NCBI RefSeq assembly: GCF_009362785.1
Contig: NZ_WHNQ01000002.1
Coordinates: 62,001-126,000 of the forward strand
Direction of reading: 5' to 3'
From: Paraburkholderia atlantica
GTDB taxonomy: Bacteria > Pseudomonadota > Gammaproteobacteria > Burkholderiales > Burkholderiaceae
DNA: 64,000 bases
Shown one piece after another: positions 1 to 9,042 of this stretch. Made by a program: the position numbers and the translations under genes. Below the pieces are notes generated by a model. That model did not search any database. It was not told the DNA's origin and was given only the letters and a program-made list of their open reading frames with translations. The number at the start of each line of letters is the position of its first letter. Position 1 is the first letter of the stretch.

Positions 1-1
1 G

Positions 2-2716
2 TTCTTCAACGATGAATTCGGCGACGTCTACACCAACATCTACACGCTGGAAGGCGACGGCTTTTCCGCCGCGCAACTGCACGATTACGCGGACCAGCTC
101 CGCACGGTGCTGCTGCGCGTGCCGGGCGTCGGCAAGGTCGACTATTTCGGCGACCCCGATCAGCACATCTTCATCGAGATCGCGAACACGCAGTTGACGC
201 GTCTAGGCATCTCGCCACAACAGCTTGGCCAGGCGATCAATGCGCAGAACGCGATCGCGCCCGCGGGCACGCTGACCACCACCGACGACCGCGTGTTCGT
301 GCGCCCGAGCGGCCAGTTCAACGACGTCAACGCGCTCGCCGACACGCTGATCCGCATCAACAACCGCACGTTCCGTCTCGGCGACATCGCGACGATCAGG
401 CGCGGCTACGACGACCCGATCGTCACGCAGATGCGCTTCGGCGGCAAACCCGTGCTGGGCATCGGCGTGACGATGCAGCCGGGTGGCGACGTGATCCGCC
501 TCGGCCGCGCGCTCGATCAGCAGATGACCCAACTGCGCGCCGCGCTGCCCGTCGGATTGACTCTGGTCGAAGTATCGAGCATGCCGCACGCGGTCGCGCG
601 CTCTGTGAACGACTTCCTCGAAGCGGTCGCCGAAGCGGTCGCGATCGTGCTGATCGTGAGTCTCGTATCGCTCGGCGTGCGCACCGGCATGGTCGTCGTG
701 ATCTCGATTCCGGTGGTGCTCGCGGTCACCGCGCTGTGCATGTACCTGTTCGATATCGGCCTGCACAAGGTATCGCTCGGCACACTCGTGCTCGCGCTCG
801 GCCTGCTCGTCGACGATGCGATCATCGCGGTCGAAATGATGTCGGTGAAGCTCGAGCAAGGCTGGAACCGCACGCGCGCCGCGGCCTTCGCGTACACCAG
901 CACCGCATTTCCGATGTTGACCGGCACGCTCGTGACCGTGTCCGGCTTCCTGCCGATCGCGCTCGCGAAGTCGAGCACCGGCGAGTACACGCGCTCGATC
1001 TTCGAGGTGTCGGCGATCGCGCTGATCGCGTCGTGGCTCGCGGCGGTCGTGCTGATTCCGCTGCTCGGCTATCACATGCTGCCCGAGCGCAAGCGCCACG
1101 CGCACGAGCCCGACGATCACGAACACGACATCTACGACACGCGCTTCTACACGCGTTTGCGCGGCTGGGTCGGCTGGTGCATCGAGCGGCGCTTCGTCGT
1201 GCTCGCGATCACCGTGCTGCTGTTCGTGCTCGCGATGGCCGGCTTCTCGCTGGTGCCGCAGCAGTTCTTTCCGAGCTCAGACCGGCCTGAGTTGCTGGTC
1301 GACGTGCGGCTGCCCGAAGGCGCGTCGTTCGATGCAACGCTGCGCCAGGCTCAGCGCCTCGAACAGGTGCTCAAAGGGCGGCCGGAAATCGATCACTCCG
1401 TCAGCTTCGTCGGCACCGGCGCACCGCGCTTCTATCTGCCACTCGATCAGCAATTGCAGCAGCCGAACTTCGCGCAGTTCGTGATCACCGCGAAGTCGGT
1501 CAAGGATCGCGAGAAGCTCGCGCAGTGGCTCGAACCGGAGTTGCGCAACAACTTCCCGGCGATCCGCACGCGCCTGTCGCGCCTCGAGAACGGGCCGCCG
1601 GTCGGCTATCCGGTGCAATTCCGTGTGAGCGGCGACGACATCGCGACCGTGCGCTCGATCGCCGAACGCGTCGCCGCGACGATGCGCGCCAATCGCGGCA
1701 CGCGCAACGTGCAGTTCGACTGGGACGAACCCGCCGAGCGCTCGGTGCGCTTCGAGATCGACCAGAAGCGCGCGCGCGAGCTCGGCGTGAGCTCCGAAGA
1801 CATCTCCAGCTTCCTCGCGTTGACGATGTCCGGCTACACGGTCACGCAGTATCGCGAGCGCGACAAGCTGATCAGCGTCGATCTGCGCGCGCCGCGCGCC
1901 GAACGCGTCGACCCGTCGCAGCTGACCGCGCTCGCGATGCCGACGCCGAACGGCCCGGTGCCGCTCGGCACCCTCGGACATCTGCGCAATGACCTCGAAT
2001 ACGGCGTGATCTGGGAACGCGACCGTCAGCCGACCATCACCGTGCAGTCCGACGTGTCGGCCGGCGCACAAGGCATCGACGTCACGCACGCGGTGGACCG
2101 CGCGCTCGCGCCGATCCGCGCGACGCTGCCGGTCGGCTACCGGATCGAGATCGGCGGCTCCGTCGAGGAAAGCGCCAAGGGTCAAACCTCGATCAACGCG
2201 CAGATTCCGATCATGGTGATCGCGGTGCTCACGCTGTTGATGATCCAGCTGCAAAGCTTCGCGCGCGTGCTGATGGTCGTGCTGACCGCGCCGCTCGGCC
2301 TGATCGGCGTCGTGCTGACGTTGCTGCTGTTCGGCCAGCCGTTCGGCTTCGTCGCGATGCTCGGCGTGATCGCGATGTTCGGCATCATCATGCGCAACTC
2401 GGTGATTCTCGTCGATCAGATCGAGCAGGACATCGCGTCGGGGCACAAGCGTTTCGATGCGATCGTCGGCGCGACCGTGCGGCGATTCCGGCCGATCACG
2501 CTGACCGCCGCGGCCGCCGTGCTCGCGCTGATCCCGCTGCTGCGCTCGAACTTCTTCGGGCCGATGGCGACCGCGCTGATGGGCGGCATCACGAGCGCGA
2601 CGATCCTCACGCTGTTCTATCTGCCCGCGTTGTACGCCGCGTCGTTCCGCGTGCGTGCCGACGAGCGCGAGCCGCAGACGCCGTCCGGTTCCGGCGCCAC
2701 GCACACGGGTAACTGA
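2..2716 (+). CDS. RND efflux transporter permease subunit (5' partial)
   Basis: Inner-membrane, proton-driven pump of the AcrB/HAE family. The reading frame is open from base 2, so the true start lies upstream; about 904 residues are visible. It shows the periplasmic porter repeats, hydrophobic bundles in both halves, and the TM4 motif LLVDDAIIAVE near visible residues 268-278, whose paired Asp residues relay protons in this family. A VDDAII-type TM4 points to a drug or organic-substrate pump and not a CusA-type metal pump. The cytoplasmic loop after TM6 is rich in His and acidic residues (around bases 1092-1130). The outer-membrane partner starts 2 bases after the stop, so the two are co-transcribed. 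Substrate is unknown. Confidence 0.95.
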   Translation, partial: FFNDEFGDVYTNIYTLEGDGFSAAQLHDYADQLRTVLLRVPGVGKVDYFGDPDQHIFIEIANTQLTRLGISPQQLGQAINAQNAIAPAGTLTTTDDRVFVRPSGQFNDVNALADTLIRINNRTFRLGDIATIRRGYDDPIVTQMRFGGKPVLGIGVTMQPGGDVIRLGRALDQQMTQLRAALPVGLTLVEVSSMPHAVARSVNDFLEAVAEAVAIVLIVSLVSLGVRTGMVVVISIPVVLAVTALCMYLFDIGLHKVSLGTLVLALGLLVDDAIIAVEMMSVKLEQGWNRTRAAAFAYTSTAFPMLTGTLVTVSGFLPIALAKSSTGEYTRSIFEVSAIALIASWLAAVVLIPLLGYHMLPERKRHAHEPDDHEHDIYDTRFYTRLRGWVGWCIERRFVVLAITVLLFVLAMAGFSLVPQQFFPSSDRPELLVDVRLPEGASFDATLRQAQRLEQVLKGRPEIDHSVSFVGTGAPRFYLPLDQQLQQPNFAQFVITAKSVKDREKLAQWLEPELRNNFPAIRTRLSRLENGPPVGYPVQFRVSGDDIATVRSIAERVAATMRANRGTRNVQFDWDEPAERSVRFEIDQKRARELGVSSEDISSFLALTMSGYTVTQYRERDKLISVDLRAPRAERVDPSQLTALAMPTPNGPVPLGTLGHLRNDLEYGVIWERDRQPTITVQSDVSAGAQGIDVTHAVDRALAPIRATLPVGYRIEIGGSVEESAKGQTSINAQIPIMVIAVLTLLMIQLQSFARVLMVVLTAPLGLIGVVLTLLLFGQPFGFVAMLGVIAMFGIIMRNSVILVDQIEQDIASGHKRFDAIVGATVRRFRPITLTAAAAVLALIPLLRSNFFGPMATALMGGITSATILTLFYLPALYAASFRVRADEREPQTPSGSGATHTGN

Positions 2717-2718
2717 GC

Positions 2719-4305
2719 ATGAGCACGAGCATGACTATTCCCGCCCTGTCCCGCCGCCGCGCGCGCTTCGACGCGCTGGCCCGCACCACGCTTGCAGCCA
2801 GCATCGCGAGCATCACCTGCATGCTCGGCGCCTGTTCGTTCGGCCCGAACGGCGACGCGCCCGCGATGCCGCAGCCCGCGCACTACGGTGCCGAGCCGCT
2901 GCCGACGCAAACCGTGCCCGCGCAGGGCATCACGCAACAGTTCGTGACCGGGGCGCAGCCGGTGCCCGAGTGGTGGAAGCTGTATCGCTCGGAGGCGCTG
3001 AACGCACTCGTCGACGAAGGCTTGCACAACAGTCCGACACTCGACGCGACCGACCGCAGTCTCGCCGCCGCGCGCGAGCAGTTGCGCGCGCAGGTCGGCA
3101 GTTCGCTGCTGCCGACCATCGACGCCGGCGGCCAGGCCACCCGCAATCGCGCGCTCGCGATCCCCGAGATCGGACCGAACACATTTCTGTACAACGTGTT
3201 CGTCGGCCAGTTGCAGGCGCACTATACGTTCGATCTGTTCGGCTCCGCGCGCCTGGCGAACGCGGCGCTCGCCGCGCGCGTGAACGTGCAGGTCTATCAG
3301 CTCGAGGCGGCGCGGCGCGCGCTCGCGGCGAACATCGTGACCGCGACGATCACGAGCGCCGCGCTGCACGCGCAGATCGATACGACCGAGCGGCTCGTGG
3401 TCCTCGCCAACGATCAGGCGCGCGATACCGAACGGCGCTTCGCGCTCGGTGCGGTCTCGCATGCCGATCTGCTGAATGCGCAGCAGAGCGCGGCGAGCGT
3501 GTCGGCGAGTCTGCCGGCGCTGAAGCAACAGTGGCTCACTACGCGTCACGCGCTCGCGGTGCTGCTCGGCCGCACGCCCGATGCCGCGCCGAACGACATC
3601 GATCTCGCGCAATTGCATGTGCCGGAGCAGGTGCCGGTCGTGGTGCCGTCGGAGCTGCTGCGCACGCGGCCCGACATCGAGGCCGCCGACGCCGCGCTGA
3701 AGGCCGCCGCGACCGATGTCGGCGTGGCGACCGCGCAAATGTTCCCGAGTCTGTCGCTGTCGGCATCGATGGGACAAGGCGGGTTTAGCTGGCCGGTCGC
3801 GATGTCCGGTGCGGGGGCGATCTGGAGCATCGGCGCGTCGCTGTCGCAACCGCTGTTTCATGGCGGCGCGCTGCTCGCGCAGCGCCGCGCGGCGCAGCAC
3901 ACGTACGAAGCGAGCGTGTCGCAGTACAAACAGACCGTGCTTGCCGCGTTCCAGAACGTCGCCGATACGCTCGCCTCGCTCGAGCACGACGCGCAGTCGC
4001 TCGATGCCGCGAACATCGCCGCGCGTTCGGCACAGGGCGTGTTCAACGAGACGTCAGCGCGCTACCGGCTTGGCGCGCTGCCCGTCGCGGCGACGCGTTC
4101 GAGCGAACAGCAATGGCGCAACGCACAGCTCGACGAGATCCGCTATACGAGTGCGCGGCTGACTGACACGGCTGCGCTGTTTCAGGCGATGGGCAATCCG
4201 CCGCTCGATCAGGGCCGGACGTCGTCCGCGCCGGCGGCCGCTGCTTCTACTGCTGCTTCCGCGTCGGCGTCCGTCGGTACAACGAACACGACCGCATCCG
4301 ACTAA
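2719..4305 (+). CDS. NodT/OprM-family outer-membrane efflux lipoprotein
   Basis: Trimeric outer-membrane channel for the RND pump just upstream (528 aa). The N-terminus has a charged segment, a hydrophobic core and a lipobox ending LGAC, so it should be lipid-modified. Two OEP-type repeats follow, with the family pattern PEWWKLYRSEALNALVDEGL early and RPDIEAADAALKAA in the second half. The C-terminal tail is low-complexity Ala/Ser/Thr. It starts 2 bases after the permease stop; an in-frame ATG 12 bases later is an alternative start. No membrane-fusion protein is in view; it would be expected upstream of the window. Confidence 0.93.
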   Translation: MSTSMTIPALSRRRARFDALARTTLAASIASITCMLGACSFGPNGDAPAMPQPAHYGAEPLPTQTVPAQGITQQFVTGAQPVPEWWKLYRSEALNALVDEGLHNSPTLDATDRSLAAAREQLRAQVGSSLLPTIDAGGQATRNRALAIPEIGPNTFLYNVFVGQLQAHYTFDLFGSARLANAALAARVNVQVYQLEAARRALAANIVTATITSAALHAQIDTTERLVVLANDQARDTERRFALGAVSHADLLNAQQSAASVSASLPALKQQWLTTRHALAVLLGRTPDAAPNDIDLAQLHVPEQVPVVVPSELLRTRPDIEAADAALKAAATDVGVATAQMFPSLSLSASMGQGGFSWPVAMSGAGAIWSIGASLSQPLFHGGALLAQRRAAQHTYEASVSQYKQTVLAAFQNVADTLASLEHDAQSLDAANIAARSAQGVFNETSARYRLGALPVAATRSSEQQWRNAQLDEIRYTSARLTDTAALFQAMGNPPLDQGRTSSAPAAAASTAASASASVGTTNTTASD

Positions 4306-4330
4306 ACCAGGGATTCCCTACGGAACAGCG

Positions 4331-4800
4331 CGCACTTATCCCCAGTTCGTGTTGATGAGCCTGTTGAAAACTATCTGAAAAACGGGCCAACGCATTGAGC
4401 GCACTGGGATTTGTCGATGAGGCGCGAAATCGCACAGCATGTGCCGCGCGATGGAGTGTGTCGCCGCGCTAGCGCCTGGGAGCCCTCAACGTTATCCCCA
4501 GTTTGTGTTGACAGACTTGTTGATAAGCCTGGGGCGAAGCGTCTAAGTGCTTGAGGCGAATCGCTTTGTCCCGCGCGTTATCGGGCGCGGCAATTTCGAA
4601 GCATCGACGCGGCCAAGCGCAATCACGATGGGAAATTAACGGCCAGCGCCGTTATCCACAGAATGTGTTGAAAGACCTGTTGATAAGGCCTGGAGATCGC
4701 GCCCAAGTGCTTGAGCGCGCGATGGATTCGGGCGCCGATGCATTCACGCACGCATCGAGCAAAGACGGAACGATAGGTCAGGATTCCGACCCGAAGGGAT
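4331..4800. repeat. Three degenerate ~157-bp repeat units with DnaA-box-like cores
   Basis: This gene-free interval (4306-4851) between the efflux operon and the 3' end of mrcA holds three related units. Each opens with a 9-mer like the DnaA box TTATCCACA: TTATCCCCA at 4336, TTATCCCCA at 4492 and a perfect TTATCCACA at 4652, so the spacing is 156 and 160 bases. Each 9-mer is followed by TGTGTTGA, then 4-5 bases and CTGTTGAWAA (TTGTTGATAA in unit 2), giving an imperfect dyad. Units 2 and 3 also share AAGTGCTTGAG about 40 bases further on. Function is not known. No credible open reading frame lies here. Confidence 0.7.
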
Positions 4801-4851
4801 GAACGCGTGCGCGGTCCGCCAAAGCCGACCACGCACGCGCAATCAAAAACA

Positions 4852-7353
4852 TCAAGGCTTGTTCGACTCGAACAGATCCATGATCTGCTTCTTCTCGGTC
4901 GTCGACACGCTCGGCGGCGGCACCACCGGCGGCGTCATGCCCGCCGGCCCGACACCGCCCACCGCATCGGTTGCGCCGGCCATCGGATTGCCCGAATCGA
5001 GACCGATGCTCGCGACGAAGCCCTGCCCCGGCAACTTGTCGCTGAAGAACAGCTCGCCGTCCATCACCGTCACGCCGTCGGGTTGCGGCGGCTCGGCCTG
5101 CGGCACACCGCGCAGCGCGCGCTGCATGTACTCGACCCAGATCGGCAGTGCGAGCTGCGCGCCGAATTCGCGACTGCCGAGACTCTTCGGCTGGTCGTAG
5201 CCCATCCACGCGACCGCCACCAGCGACTGCTGATAGCCGGCGAACCAGCCGTCCTTCGCGTCGTTGGTCGTACCGGTTTTGCCCTGCAGGTCCGAGCGCT
5301 TCAGCACGTTGGTGCCCGCCCCCGTACCCGCGGTCGCGACCGAGTGCAACAGGCTGTTCATGATGTATGCGTTACGCGGCTCGAGCGTGCGCGGCGCGTC
5401 GTGCCCAGCGACGAGCGGCTGCGCGCGCGAGATCGCCACACCACGCGCGTCGGTCACCTCGTTGATCAGATACGGATTGATCCGGTAGCCGCCGTTCGCG
5501 AACACCGAGTACGCGCCCGCCGACTGCAGCGGCGTGACGAGGCCCGCGCCGAGCGCCATCGGCAGATACGGCGGGGTTTTGTCGGCGTCGAAGCCGAAGC
5601 GCTGCGTGACGAAGTCCTGCGCATACCTGGTGCCGATGAACGACAGGATGCGGATCGACACGAGGTTCTTCGACTTCTGCAGCGCAAGGCGCATCGACAT
5701 CGGACCATCGGGCTGGTCGTCGTCCTTCGGCTCCCACGCGTCGCCGCCCGGCGTGGTCGGCGGGAAGTACAGCGGCGCGTCGTTGATGATCGTCGCCGGG
5801 GCGAGACCCTTGTCGAGCGCGGCCGAATAGATGAACGGCTTGAAGCTCGAACCCGGCTGGCGCCACGCTTGCGTCACATGGTTGAACTTGTTCTTGTTGA
5901 AGTCGAAACCGCCGATCAGCGCGCGGATCGCACCGTCCTGCGGCGTCAGCGACACCAGCGCGCCCTCGACCTGCGGCAGCTGCGTGATCTGCCAGTTGCC
6001 CTTGTCGTCGGCGATGAGGCGCACGATCGAACCCGGCCTGATATGCAGCGTCTGGTTCGCGCGCGGGCTTAGCGCGGCGGCAACGAAGCGCAGGCCGTCG
6101 CCCGACACCGTCACCTGCGTACCGTCGACCAGTTGCGCGACCACCTGTTTCGCGTTCGCGGCCGTCACCACGCCGGCGATGATCTCGCCGTTGTCCGGGT
6201 GATCGGTCAGCGCGTCGTCGATCGTCTGGTCGCGGTCGTCGCCGGCCTCCGGCAACTGCACGAAGCCTTCCGGTCCGCGATAGCCGTGGCGCCGCTCGTA
6301 GTCCATCACGCCCTTGCGCACCGCGCGATACGCGGCGTCCTGATCGGAGGAATCGATCGTCGTCGTGACGTTCAGGCCGCGCGTGTAGGTTTCGTCCTTG
6401 TACTGCGCGTACATCATCTGCCGCACCATTTCGGCGACGTACTCGGCATGCACGCTGTACTCGTTGCCCGGATTCTTCGTGTGAATCTCTTCCTTCACGG
6501 CCTGGTCGTACTGCTGCTGCGTGATGTAGCGCAGCTCGAGCATGCGTCGCAGGATGTACTCCTGACGGATCTTCGCGCGCTTCGGATTGACGACCGGGTT
6601 ATACGCGGACGGCGCCTTCGGCAGGCCCGCGAGCATCGCGGCCTGGGCCAGCGAGATGTCCTTCAGGTCCTTGCCGAAGTACACGCGCGCGGCCGCGGCG
6701 AAGCCGTACGCGCGCTCGCCCAGATAGATCTGGTTCATGTACAGCTCGAGGATCTGGTCTTTCGTCAGCGCGCGCTCGATCTTGTACGCGAGCAGCATTT
6801 CGTAGATCTTGCGGGTATAGGTCTTCTCGCTGGAGAGGAAGAAGTTGCGCGCGACCTGCATCGTGATCGTGCTCGCACCCTGCGACGCGCCGCCATGCGC
6901 AAGGTCGGCGAAACCGGCGCGCAGAATGCCGAGGAAGTCGACGCCGCCGTGTTCGTAGAAGCGGTAGTCCTCGATCGCGAGCACCGCTTTTTTCATCTGA
7001 TCGGGGATGTCCTGGAAGCGCACGAGGCTGCGGCGCTCCTCGCCGAACTCGCCGATCAGCACGTGATCTGCGGTGTAGACGCGCAGCGGCACTTTCGGGC
7101 GATAGTCGGTCAGCGCGTCGAGCGACGGCAACTGCGGCCCCATCACGACGAGCGCATAGCCGACGATCAGCGCGCCGATCACGGCGACGGTCGCGATCAG
7201 GCCGATAAACCACAGCACGAGCGACGCCCCGATCGAACGACGGCCGTACTCGGCGTCGCGCGAAGCGGCGTTGCGTCCAGGTGTGCGTTGATGGGAGTCC
7301 CGGTTTTCACCGGCCGGAGAGTTCGAGGAATGCGGTCGTTTGATGATTGGCAT
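4852..7353 (-). CDS. mrcA: Penicillin-binding protein 1A (bifunctional transglycosylase/transpeptidase)
   Basis: Class A PBP that polymerises lipid II and cross-links peptidoglycan at the inner membrane. From the chosen start (MPIIKRPH) it has 833 residues: a short cytoplasmic tail, a membrane anchor around residues 42-68, and the GT51 domain with AIEDYRFYEHGGVDF carrying the catalytic Glu and GASTITMQVARNFF. An OB-like insertion follows, then the transpeptidase with SSFK (Ser nucleophile), SKN and KTGTT. The frame stays open 51 codons upstream to 7506, but that stretch looks non-coding and the protein from 7353 fits the family. It is transcribed toward the repeat region. Confidence 0.95.
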   Translation of the reverse strand: MPIIKRPHSSNSPAGENRDSHQRTPGRNAASRDAEYGRRSIGASLVLWFIGLIATVAVIGALIVGYALVVMGPQLPSLDALTDYRPKVPLRVYTADHVLIGEFGEERRSLVRFQDIPDQMKKAVLAIEDYRFYEHGGVDFLGILRAGFADLAHGGASQGASTITMQVARNFFLSSEKTYTRKIYEMLLAYKIERALTKDQILELYMNQIYLGERAYGFAAAARVYFGKDLKDISLAQAAMLAGLPKAPSAYNPVVNPKRAKIRQEYILRRMLELRYITQQQYDQAVKEEIHTKNPGNEYSVHAEYVAEMVRQMMYAQYKDETYTRGLNVTTTIDSSDQDAAYRAVRKGVMDYERRHGYRGPEGFVQLPEAGDDRDQTIDDALTDHPDNGEIIAGVVTAANAKQVVAQLVDGTQVTVSGDGLRFVAAALSPRANQTLHIRPGSIVRLIADDKGNWQITQLPQVEGALVSLTPQDGAIRALIGGFDFNKNKFNHVTQAWRQPGSSFKPFIYSAALDKGLAPATIINDAPLYFPPTTPGGDAWEPKDDDQPDGPMSMRLALQKSKNLVSIRILSFIGTRYAQDFVTQRFGFDADKTPPYLPMALGAGLVTPLQSAGAYSVFANGGYRINPYLINEVTDARGVAISRAQPLVAGHDAPRTLEPRNAYIMNSLLHSVATAGTGAGTNVLKRSDLQGKTGTTNDAKDGWFAGYQQSLVAVAWMGYDQPKSLGSREFGAQLALPIWVEYMQRALRGVPQAEPPQPDGVTVMDGELFFSDKLPGQGFVASIGLDSGNPMAGATDAVGGVGPAGMTPPVVPPPSVSTTEKKQIMDLFESNKP

Positions 7354-7910
7354 GACTGGAGTAATGGCCCGCAACTGCGCGCCTGTCTGCACGCGCACAC
7401 GGCGCGCGCATGGGTCGTGATCGACATCCTGGCCGGGACGTACGCCGCCCTGCGGACCTTGCCCCCGGCCGGCCGCACGGCACGCCTCGGACCATGTCCG
7501 GCGCAACGTAACAGCGCATTTTAAAGAAATCGGCAGTGGTCCAACGCAGTTTTTTTGTAAAAATTCCCTTCGCCGGCCGCCTTTTCCTGGTAAGGCTCTG
7601 TAATTTCGCGCAGCGCGGATTGCAGCGCGGATGCGAAGCCCGGGTTATGCGGGGTTATCAACATTTTCTGTTGAAAGGGCTGTGGACAAACCGGCCGCAA
7701 ACACTACAACTCTTTGATGTCATGGGATTTTCGCATCGCGCTTGTTCCGTGGCGACGCAACTCGTCATATGATGAACCCCGCGCGCGTCTTTCGATGCGC
7801 GCGACGGGGACCCCAGCGGCGGGTTCCAACGGCAGCTCCGATGACGGTTCCGACACCATATCCGGAGGCACGCGCCGACCCGCCCATGCCAACAAGACTG
7901 CGAGTCGATC
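7354..7910. other. Long intergenic region with an AT-rich block and a repeat core
   Basis: 557 bases between the divergent mrcA and the ribbon-helix-helix gene. It has an AT-rich stretch near 7520-7570, a short direct repeat of GCGCGGAT around 7613-7631, and a single copy of the DnaA-box-like element at 7654. Promoters of both flanking genes must lie here, but no hexamer pair was convincing enough to name. A 78-codon frame at 7536-7772 runs across the repeat and has no coding character. Confidence 0.5.
7654..7690 (+). repeat. Fourth copy of the DnaA-box-like repeat core
   Basis: GTTATCAACA, four bases, TGTTGA, five bases, then CTGTGGACAAA. The arrangement and spacing match the three cores at 4336, 4492 and 4652. 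The two ends (TTATCAACA and TGTGGACAA) form an imperfect inverted pair. It lies 221 bases upstream of the gene at 7911, so it could be regulatory there, but nothing in the sequence proves this. Confidence 0.6.
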
Positions 7911-8582
7911 ATGTCCAAGCCCAGCGAGCGCATCGTCGTATTCGTCACGACCGCGCAGAAACGTGCGATTACCGCGACCGCGGAGGAACTGGGCATCAGC
8001 GTAAGTGAACTGATGCGGCGCGCGGTGCTGAGCTTCGGCGCGACCAGCGAGCAGGTCAAGGCCGCGAGCATCGTCGACCGGCTCCGCGCGCCGCGCGCGC
8101 CCGATGCGCTGAACGCGGCGCTGCAACGCGTCGCGCGCGGTACGCGCTATGCGCGGGCCGCGCTGCCCGTGTCGCTGCAAGCACCCGACAAAGATGCTGC
8201 AGGTACCGCAAGCGCGGCGGCCGGCGCGGCCGATGCCGCGGCCCCGTCCGCAATGCCGCGAGCCGGTCGCCCCGCTGACGCAACCGACGCTGCCGATTCC
8301 CCCGCCCCGCTGCTTCCTGCGGGTGTCGCGGCCGCGCTCGCCGCCGAGCAGGACGAACAGGCCGCGGCCACCGCCGAAGCTGTCGCACGGCTGACCGCGG
8401 CACGCGCCGCCAACAACGCGGAAAACGTCGAGACGGACGCAATCGACCATGCCGCGTCGCAACGGCTGTCCGGCACGTCGGCGCGTCTGCGCAACTCACT
8501 GAAGCGCCGCCCCACCGACCAGCCCGCCGACGACGAGGAACCGCACAGCGACCCGAGCGCCGAAGGCGGCCGCTTCGCGTGA
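7911..8582 (+). CDS. Ribbon-helix-helix-like protein with long Ala-rich tail
   Basis: 223 residues. The first ~45 residues (RIVVFVTTAQKRAITATAEELGISVSELMRRAV) read as a ribbon-helix-helix or MobC-like DNA-binding fold: a beta strand, then helix, turn (ELGIS) and helix. The remainder, about residues 70-223, is Ala/Asp/Pro-rich, low in hydrophobics and probably disordered, ending in a charged tail. No catalytic motif is seen. It stands alone behind a long upstream region. A transcription regulator or nucleoid-associated protein is plausible; the specific role is not recognised. Confidence 0.75.
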   Translation: MSKPSERIVVFVTTAQKRAITATAEELGISVSELMRRAVLSFGATSEQVKAASIVDRLRAPRAPDALNAALQRVARGTRYARAALPVSLQAPDKDAAGTASAAAGAADAAAPSAMPRAGRPADATDAADSPAPLLPAGVAAALAAEQDEQAAATAEAVARLTAARAANNAENVETDAIDHAASQRLSGTSARLRNSLKRRPTDQPADDEEPHSDPSAEGGRFA

Positions 8583-9042
8583 CGGAACGCGTGACGGAAA
8601 ATTACCGCGCATCGAGCCGCCTTCACTGCATTCGAGCGACCAGGCGGGGGTATCCAACGATTGCCCGTTGCATATCGTTACATCGGTGACACCTGCATGA
8701 ATCGCTGCTCGAAAACGCCCGCCGACACGCGCAAATGCGGGCTTTTGCAGCATCGTTCGAGCCTTCGAACGGCGCCATCGATCAAGCCATCTTTAAGACC
8801 GCCGATGGTGTAATATCCGCCGTCAAGTCCATGCCCATCACGGCTTTCTATCATCCAGTCAATCCTCAGCCCGCAATTGCGCCCCAGCAAAAACGGACCG
8901 CGCTATTGCAATTGGCAAGTGTGCCCCGAACTCCGGTCCGAACGTTGCGCAGCATCGCGCGCGGCGGCGTAAAGTAGCAGTAGTTCAAAGCAGTCAGGCG
9001 CGCACGCATCGTCGGCGCCGCTCACATTCTCTGGAGGTTTTC
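8583..9042. other. Intergenic region upstream of the pspA-like gene
   Basis: 460 bases with no supported gene. A weak hairpin GCCCGC (8717-8722)/GCGGGC (8737-8742) followed by TTTT could terminate the gene ending at 8582. Short frames on both strands (for example 8735-8977) show no family resemblance and no good ribosome-binding site. The promoter of the pspA-like gene should lie toward the right end; a clear sigma-54 site was not found. Confidence 0.45.

Noticed and set aside
4331..4800. Chromosome origin (oriC)
   Set aside because: There are only three weak boxes, no AT-rich unwinding region and no dnaA/dnaN/parAB neighbours.
4551..4802. 83-codon frame in the repeat region
   Set aside because: It spans two repeat units and a DnaA-like box; composition does not look coding.
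7536..7772. 78-codon frame upstream of the RHH gene
   Set aside because: It crosses the repeat core, has no ribosome site and no homology by eye.
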